Shown here: in pieces, positions 17,474-25,026 of the stretch | How positions within the stretch are numbered: the stretch's first letter is position 1 | Layout: every line of letters starts with the position of its first letter | Assembly (NCBI RefSeq): GCF_000745475.1 | Contig: NZ_JQJJ01000016.1 | Location: 106,034 to 170,033, forward strand | Direction: 5' to 3' | Length of the DNA: 64,000 bases | Source: Allobosea sp. UNC402CLCol | GTDB lineage: Bacteria; Pseudomonadota; Alphaproteobacteria; Rhizobiales; Beijerinckiaceae | The notes under the pieces: generated by a model | What the model saw: only the letters and a program-made list of their open reading frames with translations | Database searches by the model: none | Told to the model about the DNA's origin: nothing | Position numbers and translations under genes: made by a program

Positions 17474-17959
17474 ATGACCACCGCCACCATGACCCGCAGC
17501 CTCGCTCTGCCCTCCAGCCGCACCGTGATCAACCTTGCGCTCGGCGGCTTTGCCGGGCTGGGCTTCTGGGAGCTGTTCTCGGCGGTGCCGACCGCCTGGG
17601 TCGCCGGCTTCCCGCTGGAGCCGCCGGAGCTGGTGAAGGCGCTGTTCTACACCCAACTCGGCCTCCAGCTCTCGACGCCGGTGGCAAAGCTCATTCATTT
17701 CACCACCGGCTTCCTGTTCTACCCGCTCGGCTACTGGCTCCTGACGCGCTGGGTGAAGAGCTTCGGCATGCCGGCCGATGGCTGGATCTGGGGCGTGATC
17801 ACCTATTTCATCGCACTCGGCTTCCTCGCCCCGCTCGGCGGCCAGCACTTCCTGCTCAACGACGTGCCGCTCCTCTCCCTCATGAGCCTGATCGGCCACG
17901 CCATCTATGGCTGGCTCTCGGCCTATGTCTTCGAGGCGCTGGAGGCGCGTCCATCATGA
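17474..17959 (+). CDS. Small integral membrane protein of unknown function
   Basis: 161 residues with about four hydrophobic segments (FAGLGFWELFSAV, TTGFLFYPLGYWLLT, WGVITYFIALGFLAPLGG, LLSLMSLIGHAIYGWLSAYVF). A good ribosome site (AAGGA) precedes ATG 17474. I recognise no named family. It contains His residues near membrane borders (LIHFTTGF, GGQHFLLND, IGHAIYG) that could bind a metal or haem. The next gene, a YHS-domain protein, overlaps its stop by four bases, so the two are probably co-made and may work together. Confidence 0.75.
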   Translation: MTTATMTRSLALPSSRTVINLALGGFAGLGFWELFSAVPTAWVAGFPLEPPELVKALFYTQLGLQLSTPVAKLIHFTTGFLFYPLGYWLLTRWVKSFGMPADGWIWGVITYFIALGFLAPLGGQHFLLNDVPLLSLMSLIGHAIYGWLSAYVFEALEARPS

Positions 17960-18477
17960 GCGCGCTGCGGCAAGGGCAGGAAGGGCGAGGGCAGGAAAGG
18001 CGACGCTTCCTACCGGACAGGCGCAGCCTCATCCTGCTCGCGGTCGCTGCGCTCGCCGCCTCCGGGGCGCAGGCCGGGAAGGCGCGCCCAGTCAATACGC
18101 TGGGTTCCTCGGACGGCGTCGCAATCCGCGGCTACGATCCGGTCGCCTATTTCCGCGATGGTGGGCCGCGGCTGGGCAAGCCGGAATTCTCGGTCTGGCA
18201 TGGCGGCGCGCTCTGGCGCTTCGCCAGCGCCGAGCACAAGGCACTGTTCGAGGCCGATCCCGAACGCTATCTGCCTGCCTATGGCGGCTTCTGCGCCTAT
18301 GGCACGTCGCGCGGCTATCTCGTCAAGATCGAGCCGGAAGCCTGGTCGATCGTCGAGGGCAGGCTCTACCTCAACTACGACCTCGATGTGCGCAAGACCT
18401 GGCTCGGCGCCACGCCAAAATACATCGCCAGGGCCGACCGGAACTGGCCGGGCTTGAACGCGGCGCCTATCCGATAG
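17956..18477 (+). CDS. Exported YHS domain-containing protein
   Basis: 173 residues with an Arg-rich N-terminus followed by a hydrophobic export signal (SLILLAVAALAASGAQA). The mature part has the YHS-type fold: GVAIRGYDPVAYFRDG, ALWRFASAEHKALFEADPERYLPAYGGFCAYGTSRG, then LYLNYDLDVRKTWL. YHS domains are linked to metal (copper) binding, though the proteobacterial periplasmic type lacks a proven role. The motif GGFCAYG holds the only conserved Cys. It overlaps the upstream membrane gene by ATGA, and it converges on the LacI regulator gene. Confidence 0.82.
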   Translation: MSALRQGQEGRGQERRRFLPDRRSLILLAVAALAASGAQAGKARPVNTLGSSDGVAIRGYDPVAYFRDGGPRLGKPEFSVWHGGALWRFASAEHKALFEADPERYLPAYGGFCAYGTSRGYLVKIEPEAWSIVEGRLYLNYDLDVRKTWLGATPKYIARADRNWPGLNAAPIR

Positions 18478-18527
18478 CCTTGCCCTTGGCGAACCGCTGA
18501 TCCGAGCGCGGGGCCGGGCCCTGGCCT

Positions 18528-19580
18528 TCAGGTGCTGCCGCGCGTGATGAGATGCAGCGGCAGGCTCTGGATCGCGTGCTGTGGCTCCTGGCCTGCGAGG
18601 CGCGCACGCAGCAATTCGCCGGCGCGCCGGCCCAAATCATGGGCATCCATGCTGATTGTGGTCAGGCCGGGCGCGATCTCGCCGGCGGCATCGTTGTCGC
18701 CGAAGCCGAGAATGGCGAGGTCGGACGGCACGGCGAGGCCACGCGCACGAGCCTCGATCACCGCCCCGGTCGCGAGCAGGTCGTTGGCGCAGAAGGCGGC
18801 ATCGACTGGCCCGCCTTCCGTCAGCAGCGTCGTCAGGGCGGTGCGCCCATCGGCGATGCTCTGGACCTCGTCCACCGTCACGATCCGCGCCAGCGTCAGG
18901 CCGCTGCGCCCGGCCTCCTCGCGAAAGCCTTGCAGCCGCAGCGCGCCGCGCCCGCCGCTGCGGCCGATGAAGGCGAGCCGGCGATAGCCCTTTTCGATGA
19001 GGTGCCGGGCGGCCATCGCGCCGGCATCGACATTGGAGAAGCCGACCAGCATGTCGATCGGGTCGCGCGGAAAGGCCCAGGTCTCGACCACGGGGATGCC
19101 GAGCTCGCGCAGTGCCTGCCGGTTCTCCTCCAGCTCGATGACGCCGGTGAACATCACCGCCGCCGGCCGCAGGCTGCGCAGCGAGCGGACCATCGCGACC
19201 TCCTTCGCATAGGAATAGGAGGTCTGGCCGATCATCAACTCGTAGCCCTCGGGCTCCAGCTCGGCCGCCAGGCCCTGGATCGCCAGCCCGAATTGCTGGC
19301 TCAGGATGTTGGAGACGAAGGCCGCCACCAGCGTCGAGCGGCCGGAGCGGAGCGCTCGCGCATGCGGGTTGGATTCATAGCCGCTGCGCTCGACCGCCTC
19401 GAGCACCTTGCGGCGCGTCGCCTCGCTCAGCTTCTCGGGTTGGCGCAGGGCGCGCGACACCGTGATCGGCGAGACGCCGGCAAGCTGCGCGACCATCTCG
19501 ATGCGAGGGGCCTTCGCCGCGAGGCGCGGTGCCTCGGCGTGCCCGCTGACCCGCACGACATTGTCATAGGTCGCAGGCAT
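18528..19580 (-). CDS. LacI family transcriptional regulator
   Basis: DNA-binding repressor of 350 residues. The helix-turn-helix and hinge are clear at IEMVAQLAGVSPITVSRALRQPEKLSEATRRKV...SGYESNPHARALRSGRS, followed by a periplasmic-binding-protein-like ligand domain (LVAAFVSNILSQQF, VMFTGVI, NVDAGAMAARHLIEKGYRRLAFIG, AILGFGDNDAAGEIAPGLTTI). About 25 extra residues precede the HTH. It is the last gene of the deacylase-transporter operon, and a perfect LacI-type palindrome at 24933-24948 stands before the first gene of that operon, so it most likely represses its own operon. The inducer is probably the transported substrate or a product. Confidence 0.9.
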   Translation of the reverse strand: MPATYDNVVRVSGHAEAPRLAAKAPRIEMVAQLAGVSPITVSRALRQPEKLSEATRRKVLEAVERSGYESNPHARALRSGRSTLVAAFVSNILSQQFGLAIQGLAAELEPEGYELMIGQTSYSYAKEVAMVRSLRSLRPAAVMFTGVIELEENRQALRELGIPVVETWAFPRDPIDMLVGFSNVDAGAMAARHLIEKGYRRLAFIGRSGGRGALRLQGFREEAGRSGLTLARIVTVDEVQSIADGRTALTTLLTEGGPVDAAFCANDLLATGAVIEARARGLAVPSDLAILGFGDNDAAGEIAPGLTTISMDAHDLGRRAGELLRARLAGQEPQHAIQSLPLHLITRGST

Positions 19581-19604
19581 GCGCCCTCCCGCTAAGGCGT
19601 TGCG

Positions 19605-20633
19605 TCAACTCAGGCCGAAGGCGGCGCGGTCCAACCGGCGGCCGACCTGGATCAGGCAGTCGCCGGATTCGCTGTCGCTGTGCAGCCGGCGCGAGATCAC
19701 CACGCCGGACACCGCGAAGCGCAGTTCCTCCTCCGCCGCGTCGAGGCGGCCGAAATCATGGTACCAGCCCGCGAGCGCGCCCGCCTCGACCTCTGCACCG
19801 CAATCCACCGCCGGCTCGAACCAGCCGCGCCTCGTGGCATAGATCGCCTGCTCATGGCTCTGCAGAGCGAGCAGCGTCATCTTCTGTTCGGCAGGCCGGT
19901 GTGGGCCGAGCACGGGCTCGGTGATGCTGCCGAGCGCGATGAGCAGACGGTCGATGGCGCGCTGGGTCAGGGCCATGCTCTCGGGCGTGACGGTGCCGCC
20001 GCCGCCGAACTCGCCGGAGATGCCGATCGCGCCGGCCCGTGCCGCGGCCGCCATAGAGGTCGGCGCCGTCGCGCCGTTCTCGGCGACGAAGCCATAGGGC
20101 ATGCCGAGCCCGTCCATCAGCGCGAGCGCCCGCGCGAAGGTCTCTGGGCTCCCCTGCCGTTCGATCAGCGCGCAGGGCAGATGCGCCATCGAGGTGCCGC
20201 CGGAATGCAGGTCGAAGACCACGTCATGGCGCGGGAACAGCTCGGCTTCGAGGAAATGCGCGATGCGCTGCGTCGGCGTGCCGCCGGCTTCGCCCGGAAA
20301 GGCGCGGTTGAGATTGCCCTCGTCAAGGGGAGAGCGGCGCCGCGCCGCGAAGACCGCCGGCGCGTTGGTGAAGGGCAGGATGGTGATCTCGCCGCGCATG
20401 CGCTCGGGATCGAGGCGGCGGATCAGGCGCGTCAGCGCGATCTCGCCTTCGTATTCGTCACCATGATTGCCGGCCATCAGCAGGACGCGCGGCCCGTCGC
20501 CGTTCCGAATCCGGCAGACCGGCACCTTCACCTGGAAATAGGGCGAGCGGTCGACCGAGAAGGGAATGCTGAGATGGCCGACCGACTTGCCGTTCGCGGC
20601 GAAGTCGAGCGCATGGAAGAGACCGGTATGCAT
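19605..20633 (-). CDS. Succinylglutamate desuccinylase/aspartoacylase family deacylase (DoeB-like)
   Basis: Zinc carboxypeptidase-fold deacylase of 342 residues that removes an acyl group from an N-acyl amino acid. Metal-binding motifs are GNHGDEYEGE (His and Glu) and the later DLHSGG (His). Other matches are RGEITILPFTNAPAVFAARRRSP and EGNLNRAFPG. ATG 20633 is chosen because AGAGGT lies just before it; the open frame to 20738 is not conserved. The closest well-known relative is N-acetyl-diaminobutyrate deacetylase of ectoine breakdown, but the other ectoine genes are missing, so another N-acyl amino acid is likely. It sits between the binding protein and the LacI regulator. Confidence 0.83.
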   Translation of the reverse strand: MHTGLFHALDFAANGKSVGHLSIPFSVDRSPYFQVKVPVCRIRNGDGPRVLLMAGNHGDEYEGEIALTRLIRRLDPERMRGEITILPFTNAPAVFAARRRSPLDEGNLNRAFPGEAGGTPTQRIAHFLEAELFPRHDVVFDLHSGGTSMAHLPCALIERQGSPETFARALALMDGLGMPYGFVAENGATAPTSMAAAARAGAIGISGEFGGGGTVTPESMALTQRAIDRLLIALGSITEPVLGPHRPAEQKMTLLALQSHEQAIYATRRGWFEPAVDCGAEVEAGALAGWYHDFGRLDAAEEELRFAVSGVVISRRLHSDSESGDCLIQVGRRLDRAAFGLS

Positions 20634-20701
20634 GGGGACCTCTGGAAGCGCCGGCACCAAGCTGGGCCGGCGGCCGATGGCAGTGGGACCGAGCCGCGCC
20701 G

Positions 20702-21496
20702 TCAGAGCGTCGGCAGGGTCTGCTCTTCCTTGAACCACTTGAGCTGGAGGGCGCCGAGCTTGCCGTTCAGCTTGTTCGAGAAGATCGAGGTGTTCAGCCA
20801 GTTCAGCAGGTTCTGCTCGCCCTGGCGCACGCCGATATGGGCCGGCGACTGGCGAATGACGAACTTCATCTCGACTTCCTTGCCGGGGTTCTGGTCCATC
20901 ACCTTGACCGCGATGGCGCTGTTCTCGGCGAAGGTGTCGGACTGGCCGGCGAGATAGGCGGCGATGGCCGCCGGCGTGTCCTCGAAGCGCACGACCTTCA
21001 CGCCCGGCGCGTTGTCGGTCAGCCAGAGGTCGAGCGTCGTGCCCTTGGCGACGGCGACGGTCTTGCCGGTGAGGTTATCGGGCTTCTTGCCGGTCGCGGC
21101 GGGGATCGACTTCGGCCCGTAGACGCCGAGATTCACCACCGCATAGGGCTGCGAGAACATGATCTGCTGGGCGCGCTCGGGCGTGGCGCCGAGGCCGGCG
21201 ACGAGCACGTCGATCTTGTCGGCGAGCAGGCTCGGGATGCGGGCGGCGCCGGTGACCGGCACCAGCTCGAGCTTCACGCCGAGATCGTCGGAGAGCAGCT
21301 TGGCGATGTCGGCGTCGAGGCCGGCGATCTCACCCTTCTCGTCCTTGAAGCCCCAGGGCGCGGCGTCGGTCAGGATGCCGACGCGCAGCTTCCCGGCCTT
21401 GAGGACGTCCTGGAGCTTGTCGGCCTTGGCCGCGACGGGGGCCGCGAGCGCCGCGGCGGCAACGAGCCCCGCCATCATGGTCTTGAACAGCGACAT
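20702..21496 (-). CDS. Amino acid ABC transporter substrate-binding protein
   Basis: Periplasmic family 3 binding protein of 264 residues with a Sec signal (MSLFKTMMAGLVAAAALAAPVAAKA). The mature protein shows GKLRVGILTDAAPWGFKDEKGEIAGLDADIAKLL, the strand-helix pattern of polar amino acid receptors, and DNLTGKTVAVAKGTT. AGGAGA precedes the ATG. It lies after the ATPase gene in the operon, and with permeases of the HisM/HisQ type forms a complete importer. The neighbouring deacylase and D-amino-acid enzyme suggest a modified or N-acylated amino acid as ligand. Confidence 0.92.
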   Translation of the reverse strand: MSLFKTMMAGLVAAAALAAPVAAKADKLQDVLKAGKLRVGILTDAAPWGFKDEKGEIAGLDADIAKLLSDDLGVKLELVPVTGAARIPSLLADKIDVLVAGLGATPERAQQIMFSQPYAVVNLGVYGPKSIPAATGKKPDNLTGKTVAVAKGTTLDLWLTDNAPGVKVVRFEDTPAAIAAYLAGQSDTFAENSAIAVKVMDQNPGKEVEMKFVIRQSPAHIGVRQGEQNLLNWLNTSIFSNKLNGKLGALQLKWFKEEQTLPTL

Positions 21497-21538
21497 GGGT
21501 TCTTCTCCTCTGAGGTCTCGTGCAGCCTTGGATGTCGG

Positions 21539-22267
21539 CTACTTCACCGAGTTGATGAAACTGCGCAGCTCGGGCGTCTTCGGATTGGCGAAGAGCTCGG
21601 CCGGCGGCCCCTCTTCCCAGACCTTGCCCTGGTGCATGAAGACGATCTTGTTGGCGACGTTGCGGGCGAAGCCCATCTCATGGGTGACGAGGATCATCGT
21701 CATGCCCTGCCGGGCCATGTCCTCCATCACCTTGAGCACCTCGCCGACGAGCTCGGGGTCGAGCGCCGAGGTGACCTCGTCGAACAGCATCAGATGCGGC
21801 GCCATGGCGAGGCAGCGGGCGATCGCGACGCGCTGCTGCTGGCCGCCCGAGAGCCGCTCCGGCCAGGCGTCGATCTTGTCAGCGAGGCCGACGCGGCCGA
21901 GCACGTCGAGCGCGAGCGGGCGCGCTTCCGCCTTGCCGATCTTCCTGGTCAAGAGTGGCGCCAGCGTGATGTTCTTCTCGACGCTCAGATGCGGGAACAG
22001 GTTGAAGGCCTGGAAGACGATGCCGACGCGCTGGCGGAACTGGCGCAGATTCGCCATGCCGGCGCTGACCGCCTGGCCCTCGACCGTGATCGAGCCGGAA
22101 TCGATCTTCTCCAGCGCGTTGATGCAGCGCAGCAGCGTCGACTTGCCCGAGCCGGAGCGGCCGATGATCGTGACGATCTCGCCTTCCTTCACCTCGAGCG
22201 AGACGCCTTTCAGCACCTCGACCTGGCCGAAGCTCTTGCGGACATCACGGATTTCAACGAGCGCCAT
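21539..22267 (-). CDS. Amino acid ABC transporter ATP-binding protein
   Basis: ATPase of the polar amino acid importer, 242 residues, the usual GlnQ/HisP length. Walker A is GRSGSGKST, signature LSGGQQQRVAIARCL, Walker B LMLFDEVTSALDPE, and switch His in VTHEMGF. The start overlaps the end of the upstream permease gene by 14 bases, indicating coupled translation. It drives the two permeases at 22254-23579. Confidence 0.95.
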   Translation of the reverse strand: MALVEIRDVRKSFGQVEVLKGVSLEVKEGEIVTIIGRSGSGKSTLLRCINALEKIDSGSITVEGQAVSAGMANLRQFRQRVGIVFQAFNLFPHLSVEKNITLAPLLTRKIGKAEARPLALDVLGRVGLADKIDAWPERLSGGQQQRVAIARCLAMAPHLMLFDEVTSALDPELVGEVLKVMEDMARQGMTMILVTHEMGFARNVANKIVFMHQGKVWEEGPPAELFANPKTPELRSFINSVK

Positions 22268-22904
22268 TGAGACGGGCCTCCAGGGTGCGCGACCAGAGAG
22301 TCAGGGGCAGGCACAGCGCGAAATAGATCGCGGCGACGATGCCGTAGGCGAGAAGGGGCTGGAACGTCGCCGCGCTCACGACCTGGCCGGCGCGGGCGAG
22401 CTCGACGAAGCCGACGATCGAGGCGAGCGAGGTGCCCTTGATGAGCTGGACGAGGAAGCCCACGGTCGGCGGCAGCGACAGGCGCAGCGCCTGCGGCCCG
22501 ATGATGTGGCGAAACTGCTGCCAGGAGGTGAGGCCGAGGCAGGCGCCGGCTTCCCATTGCGCCGGCTTCACCGCCTCGATGCCGCCGCGCCAGATGTCGC
22601 CGAGGAAGCCCGCCGTGTAGAGCGTGTAGGCGATGCCGACGGCGACGAGCGCGGGAACCTCGATGCCGAGGAAGACCGGCATGCCGAAATAGAAGAAGAA
22701 CAGGAGCCCGAGCAGCGGCACGCCCTGGATGAGCTGGATCAGCCCTGCGGCGAGCCAGCGCAGCGGCGCGAGGCGGCTGGTGCGCGTGGTCGCCAGCAGC
22801 AGGGCCAGCGGACCGCCGAAAGCGAGCGCGACGATGACCAGCAGCACCGTCCATTGCAGCGCATGGACGAAGGAGAGAAGGTCGATATAGCCGAAGGAAC
22901 GCAT
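22254..22904 (-). CDS. Amino acid ABC transporter permease (HisM/GlnP family)
   Basis: Inner-membrane permease of 216 residues with about five hydrophobic segments. The N-terminus FVHALQWTVLLVIVALAFGGPLALLL and the middle LIQLIQGVPLLGLLFFFYFG fit the family (the usual FRGTPLL element appears as IQGVPLL). The EAA loop is at KPAQWEAGACLGLTSWQQFRHIIGPQALRLSLPP. GGAGAG lies upstream of its ATG. It pairs with the next permease as a heterodimer. Confidence 0.92.
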   Translation of the reverse strand: MRSFGYIDLLSFVHALQWTVLLVIVALAFGGPLALLLATTRTSRLAPLRWLAAGLIQLIQGVPLLGLLFFFYFGMPVFLGIEVPALVAVGIAYTLYTAGFLGDIWRGGIEAVKPAQWEAGACLGLTSWQQFRHIIGPQALRLSLPPTVGFLVQLIKGTSLASIVGFVELARAGQVVSAATFQPLLAYGIVAAIYFALCLPLTLWSRTLEARLNGAR

Positions 22905-22919
22905 GGTGCCCGCTCTCCC

Positions 22920-23579
22920 TCAGCGCCTGACCGGCCAGCGGAAGGCGGCCAATCCGATGACGGCGAAGAGCGCCTTGAAGGCGATCACCATCGCGAAATA
23001 GATCGCGCAGACCACCGCATAGACCTCGAAGCTGCGATAGGTCCGGCTCTCGATGAAGCTCGCCGCATGGAAGAGTTCGCCGGCCGCGACCTGCGAGGCG
23101 AGCGAGGTGCCGAGCAGGAGCAGCACGAATTGGCTGGTGAAGGCCGGATAGACGTTGCGCAGCGCCGGCGGCAGCACGATGTGGCGGAAGACCTCCCAGC
23201 GCGTCAGCCCGAGGCATTGCCCGGCCTCGACCTGGCTCTTCGGGATCGAATCCAGCCCGGCGCGGACGATCTCGATGGCATAGGCGCCGAAATAGAGGCT
23301 GAGCGCGACCGCCGCCGCCTCGAAGGCCGGCAGCTTGAGCCCGGCGGCCGGCAGCACGAAGAAGATCAGGAAGATCTGGATCAGCGACGGCGTGTTGCGG
23401 AAGATCTCGATATAGGAGCGGATCGCCAGCCTGACCGGTTTCGAGCCGCTGCGCAGCAGGGCCGCCCCCGCGACGCCGATGGCGAGCCCGACCACGGCCG
23501 CGATCAGCGTCAGCGCGAGCGTGATCAGCGCGCCCTCGATGAACTGGTCCTGATAGCGCCAGAGCTGCTGGAAGTTCAT
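22920..23579 (-). CDS. Amino acid ABC transporter permease (HisQ/GlnP family)
   Basis: 219-residue permease, partner of the one downstream. It begins MNFQQLWRYQDQFIEGALITLALT and has the family element YIEIFRNTPSLIQIFLIFF, then the EAA loop at IPKSQVEAGQCLGLTRWEVFRHIVLPPALRNVYP. ATG 23579 follows GAGGCGGG and only seven bases separate it from the stop of the upstream enzyme gene. The longer open frame to 24044 is not coding. Confidence 0.92.
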   Translation of the reverse strand: MNFQQLWRYQDQFIEGALITLALTLIAAVVGLAIGVAGAALLRSGSKPVRLAIRSYIEIFRNTPSLIQIFLIFFVLPAAGLKLPAFEAAAVALSLYFGAYAIEIVRAGLDSIPKSQVEAGQCLGLTRWEVFRHIVLPPALRNVYPAFTSQFVLLLLGTSLASQVAAGELFHAASFIESRTYRSFEVYAVVCAIYFAMVIAFKALFAVIGLAAFRWPVRR

Positions 23580-23586
23580 GCCCGCC

Positions 23587-24885
23587 TCAGCCGAAATGGG
23601 TGCGCAGGACGCGCAAGACGGTGCCGTCCTCGCCGAGGCCGAAGACCAGCCGCCAGCGATCCAGGCAGGTGCAGGGATGGGAGATGCCGAGGCAGAGCAC
23701 GTCCCCGACCTTGAGCCCGCTCTCCGGCGGCAGGCGCAGGAAGCCGTGCTGGTCGTTGAGTTTCTCGACCGTGATGCCTTGGGCCGCGCCGGCGATCTCC
23801 GCCCCGTCCCGGTGGACGGACAGAAGCACCGGCAGCCCCTGATCGAAGGAGACGTCGCGCATGCCGAAGCCGGCGATGGCGAGGCCGGTTTCCGGCCGCG
23901 ACAGCACCTCGGCCCAGAGCCGCAGCGCCGGGCGGAACGCCTCGGCGGCCTTGAGTGTCTCGCCGCCGATGACGAGGCCGCCGCGCGCATCGAGCGCAGC
24001 GAAGGCCCGCGCATAGACGCCGTGATCGGCGAAGAAGATCGCACCGCTGCGCAGCAGCAGGGTCGTCTTGCCGTCCGCCGCGACGATCGGGGACAGCGCC
24101 GCGACGACGAGGTCGAAATAGGCCGAGCCGCCGGCGCTGAGGATGAGCGAGGCTTCCGGCTCGGCGGCCCTGACGGCGGCGAAGGCGGCAGCGGTTCGCG
24201 TCATCAGCCGGGCGATGGCCGCCTCGGTCGCGACCGGGTCCGGACCGGCGACCGCACCTTCATAGGTGGCGACGCCGGCCAGTCGCAGCTGGGGCCCGGC
24301 CGCGCGGATGGCCGCGATCACGTTTGTCACGGCGACATCGTCACGCGCCCCGGCGCGGCCATCACCGATCTCGACGAGGATGGGCAAGCCCGTCCGCCCA
24401 GCGGTCTTGGCGGCGGTGGCGAGGCTCGCCACGGCTTCGGGGCTGTCGGCGAAGGCGCAAAGCTCGACCTGCGGATGGGCGGCGAGGAGCGCACCGAGGC
24501 GCCGGCCGGCGACCGCGCCGCCGATCTGGTTGGCGAGCAGCAATCGCGTCTCGCCCGCCTGCATCAGGACTGCAGCCTGCTGGAGATTGGCGACGGAAGC
24601 GCCCCAGGCGCCGGCGTCGCGCAATTCTCGGACGATCTCCGGCGACATCGGCGTCTTGGCATGCGGCGCGACCTGCGCGCCATGGTCAGCCAGGTAACGG
24701 AAGAACAGGTCACGATTGGCGCGCAGCGCCGCCTCGTCCAGCGTCAGCGCAGGCAGCGAAAGATCTGCGCGGCGCGGGTCGAGCCGATTCTGCGGGAACT
24801 GCGCGGCTGGCACCGGCTCGACGAAGGGCACGCCGCGAAGGGTCGCGTCCAAGGCGGGCTCAGTGTTCGCACCACTTGTCTGCAT
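23587..24885 (-). CDS. PLP-dependent amino acid deaminase/aldolase, D-threonine aldolase/D-serine dehydratase-like
   Basis: Fold-type III PLP enzyme of 432 residues. The PLP lysine is in VAPHAKTPMSP near residue 76. The C-terminal domain ends with HPCTCLDRW, the His/Cys metal site typical of metal-activated D-serine dehydratase (DSD1) and D-threonine aldolase. LSAGGSAYFD and GDGRAGARD are also typical. Family members cleave or dehydrate D-3-hydroxy amino acids. It is the first gene of the operon, with a LacI-type operator 48 bases before its ATG. The operon suggests that a modified D- or 3-hydroxy amino acid is imported, deacylated and broken down. Confidence 0.85.
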   Translation of the reverse strand: MQTSGANTEPALDATLRGVPFVEPVPAAQFPQNRLDPRRADLSLPALTLDEAALRANRDLFFRYLADHGAQVAPHAKTPMSPEIVRELRDAGAWGASVANLQQAAVLMQAGETRLLLANQIGGAVAGRRLGALLAAHPQVELCAFADSPEAVASLATAAKTAGRTGLPILVEIGDGRAGARDDVAVTNVIAAIRAAGPQLRLAGVATYEGAVAGPDPVATEAAIARLMTRTAAAFAAVRAAEPEASLILSAGGSAYFDLVVAALSPIVAADGKTTLLLRSGAIFFADHGVYARAFAALDARGGLVIGGETLKAAEAFRPALRLWAEVLSRPETGLAIAGFGMRDVSFDQGLPVLLSVHRDGAEIAGAAQGITVEKLNDQHGFLRLPPESGLKVGDVLCLGISHPCTCLDRWRLVFGLGEDGTVLRVLRTHFG

Positions 24886-24932
24886 CGCGGCTTACCCCTG
24901 CGTTTTGGGGGCCATAGCACCGGCGAAGCTTT

Positions 24933-24948
24933 ATGACAACGTTGTCAT
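24933..24948. promoter_or_regulatory. LacI-type operator upstream of the amino acid operon
   Basis: Perfect 16-bp palindrome ATGACAACGTTGTCAT with the central CG typical of LacI-family sites. It stands 48 bases before the ATG of the deaminase/aldolase gene. The operon's last gene encodes a LacI protein, which is the obvious ligand. Binding is inferred, not shown. Confidence 0.8.
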
Positions 24949-24966
24949 CAAAGATTTCCACGCGTC

Positions 24967-25001
24967 CGAAGGCACCCGCCGGTTGGTCCGGGGTGCCTTC
25001 G
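24967..25001 (-). terminator. Stem-loop between the MFS gene and the amino acid operon
   Basis: CGAAGGCACCC (24967-24977) pairs perfectly with GGGTGCCTTCG (24991-25001) around a 13-base loop. It follows the stop of the MFS gene at 25027 on the minus strand and comes before the LacI operator. There is no strong T-tract, so termination may be weak or factor-assisted. Confidence 0.55.
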
Positions 25002-25026
25002 GGGGTGGAGATCCGTGGTCGGGTTT

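Noticed and set aside
19555..19567. ACGACATTGTCAT within the LacI gene start, like the operator at 24933
   Set aside because: Half-sites resemble the operator but the spacing is three bases shorter, so an autoregulatory site is not supported.
21159..23714. 851-codon open frame opposite the amino acid transporter
   Set aside because: Antisense to four clear transporter genes; highly charged low-complexity translation typical of shadow frames.
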